Source of the DNA: Candidatus Onthenecus intestinigallinarum | GTDB lineage: Bacteria > Bacillota > Clostridia > Christensenellales > Aristaeellaceae | Length of the DNA: 38,024 nt | Assembly (NCBI GenBank): GCA_018713325.1 | Contig: DVFJ01000019.1 | Span: forward strand, 1-38,024 | Direction of reading: 5' to 3' | Part shown: in pieces, positions 37,445 through 38,024 of the stretch | Layout: each line of letters starts with the position of its first letter | How positions within the stretch are numbered: position 1 is the stretch's first letter | The notes under the pieces: generated by a model | Database searches by the model: none | Told to the model about the DNA's origin: nothing | The model's input: only the letters and a program-made list of their open reading frames with translations | Program-made: the position numbers and the translations under genes

Positions 37445-37471
37445 TATAGCGGATCCTCATGGACCTGTCAA
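37443..37471 (-). promoter_or_regulatory. Consensus promoter of the tetR gene
   Basis: The minus strand has a perfect TTGACA (37471-37466), a 17-bp spacer and a perfect TATAAT (37448-37443). Such a strong promoter fits control by repression. Confidence 0.92.
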
Positions 37472-37507
37472 GCGAAACCCTGCAAAACCATGCCGTTCCC
37501 CCGGCCA

Positions 37508-37560
37508 ATACGACAGGCTCCGCCTTTCGATCGCATCACGAAAAGCGGAGCCCGTATGAT
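37508..37560. repeat. Imperfect inverted repeat near the integrase junction
   Basis: The arms share ATACG and GGCTCCGC, then TTTCG, with a 3-base bulge and one mismatch; the best core is 37516-37529 with 37539-37552. No U-tract is present. It may be a terminator remnant or part of an element end. The rest of 37472-37628 holds nothing else recognisable. Confidence 0.4.
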
Positions 37561-37628
37561 TGGATATGGCGCCCATACCAGAAAGTGAACCAATCCGGCG
37601 AAAGGGGAGAAAGGGTAAAATGGAGAAT

Positions 37629-38006
37629 TCAGGAACCACGATGTCCTTGATGGTAGCTTTGCAGATGGTCGGAAGTTACCGTCTTGAGCTTGCGCTTACC
37701 AATGGGGTGCTTCTTGATGCGGGAAACAGTGTTGATGTAGGCTGTCACCGTCCCATCACTCAACGAGCCGGGTTTCAGTTCTTCCTCCACCCACATATCC
37801 AGCATATCCCCCAAAGTGATGTTCTTGGCCTGCGCCAGAAACATCTTGGTTTCATAGTCCTCCATCGCCTTGCGGAGCAGAGACTCGGTTTCACTCTTGC
37901 TTTCCGTTCCCGGAAATTCTTTCTGGACACGGTTGCCGCTGGCATCTTCTACATAAAAGCGATAGTACCACTTCTTTCCTTTCTTTCTTACAGATCCTTT
38001 TGCCAT
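37629..38006 (-). pseudogene. Tyrosine integrase, truncated after the N-terminal domains
   Basis: The 125 residues correspond to the N-terminus of a Tn916/phage-type integrase: an AP2-like arm-binding domain (GSVRKKGKKWYYRFYVED then RVQKEFPGTESKSETE) and the start of the SAM-like core-binding domain (ITLGDMLDMWVEEELKPGSLSDGTVTAYINTV). The whole catalytic domain with its Arg and Tyr residues is absent; the frame ends with SYHQGHRGS, unlike the family. A normal integrase has about 400 residues. AAGGAG precedes the ATG, so the gene start is intact. Its lower GC content matches the left-end recombinase rather than the chromosome. It is probably the decayed end of an integrated element that continues to the right. 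Confidence 0.85.
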
Positions 38007-38024
38007 AGCAAACTCCTTTCTATG

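Noticed and set aside
37457-37639. 60-codon minus-strand frame next to the integrase remnant
   Set aside because: It spans the tetR promoter region and an inverted repeat, has no ribosome binding site and matches nothing I recognise.

Overview
The window looks like a GC-rich chromosome segment from an uncultured or gut-type Bacillota (class Clostridia). The evidence is strong AGGAGG ribosome binding sites, frequent GTG and TTG starts, a YesM/YesN-type two-component system beside an Lpl-type sugar importer, a lysine riboswitch and a Bacillus-type LexA box. The exact genus cannot be read from the sequence. The two ends are visibly less GC-rich than the middle and come from mobile elements: the 3' part of a large serine recombinase on the left (1-1332) and a truncated tyrosine integrase on the right (37629-38006). 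The roughly 36 kb between them reads as ordinary host chromosome with several accessory modules.

Layout. 1.4-3.1 kb: obg and yhbY (ribosome assembly). 3.1-8.9 kb, minus strand: a rhamnose module with a GH172/DUF2961 hydrolase, rhaD, rhaA, rhaB and an AraC-type regulator, followed by miaA (to 9.8 kb). 9.9-14.9 kb, minus strand: a CUT1 sugar ABC importer (two permeases and a binding protein) ending in an unusual protein that joins a serine-less esterase-like domain to an intact metallo-beta-lactamase domain. Divergent from it (15.1-17.9 kb) is its likely YesM/YesN sensor-regulator pair. 18.0-23.0 kb: uvrB and uvrA, with a LexA box in front of uvrB. 23.1-27.5 kb, minus strand: an orphan MacB-type ATPase, a PhoP/PhoR-like two-component system, and two paralogous secreted proteins, one ending in 72 residues of which 57 are Asp. 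27.7-31.0 kb: a GNAT-NUDIX fusion and tex. 31.0-33.8 kb: a lysine riboswitch with terminator, then a three-gene amino acid ABC importer. 33.9-35.6 kb: a secreted protein with a duplicated domain and four DnaJ-type cysteine motifs. 35.7-37.4 kb, minus strand: a TetR regulator, a multi-span membrane protein and a DUF2871 protein, with two copies of one palindromic operator.

How the parts work together. The sugar modules (rhamnose catabolism, GH172, CUT1 importer with YesMN) point to a plant- or host-glycan scavenger, although no rhamnose transporter is present here. Regulation can be read unusually clearly: the lysine attenuator has mutually exclusive pairings, the TetR gene has a consensus promoter overlapped by its operator, and a PhoB-like 11-bp direct repeat lies just upstream of the promoter of the Asp-rich protein. 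Both solute-binding-protein genes are followed by a perfect 15-bp hairpin with a 5-nt loop and no U-tract, probably to raise binding-protein expression. The best candidate for an undescribed system is the two-component system with its pair of secreted paralogues and the Asp/Trp/Arg tail. No tRNA, rRNA or CRISPR array was seen.
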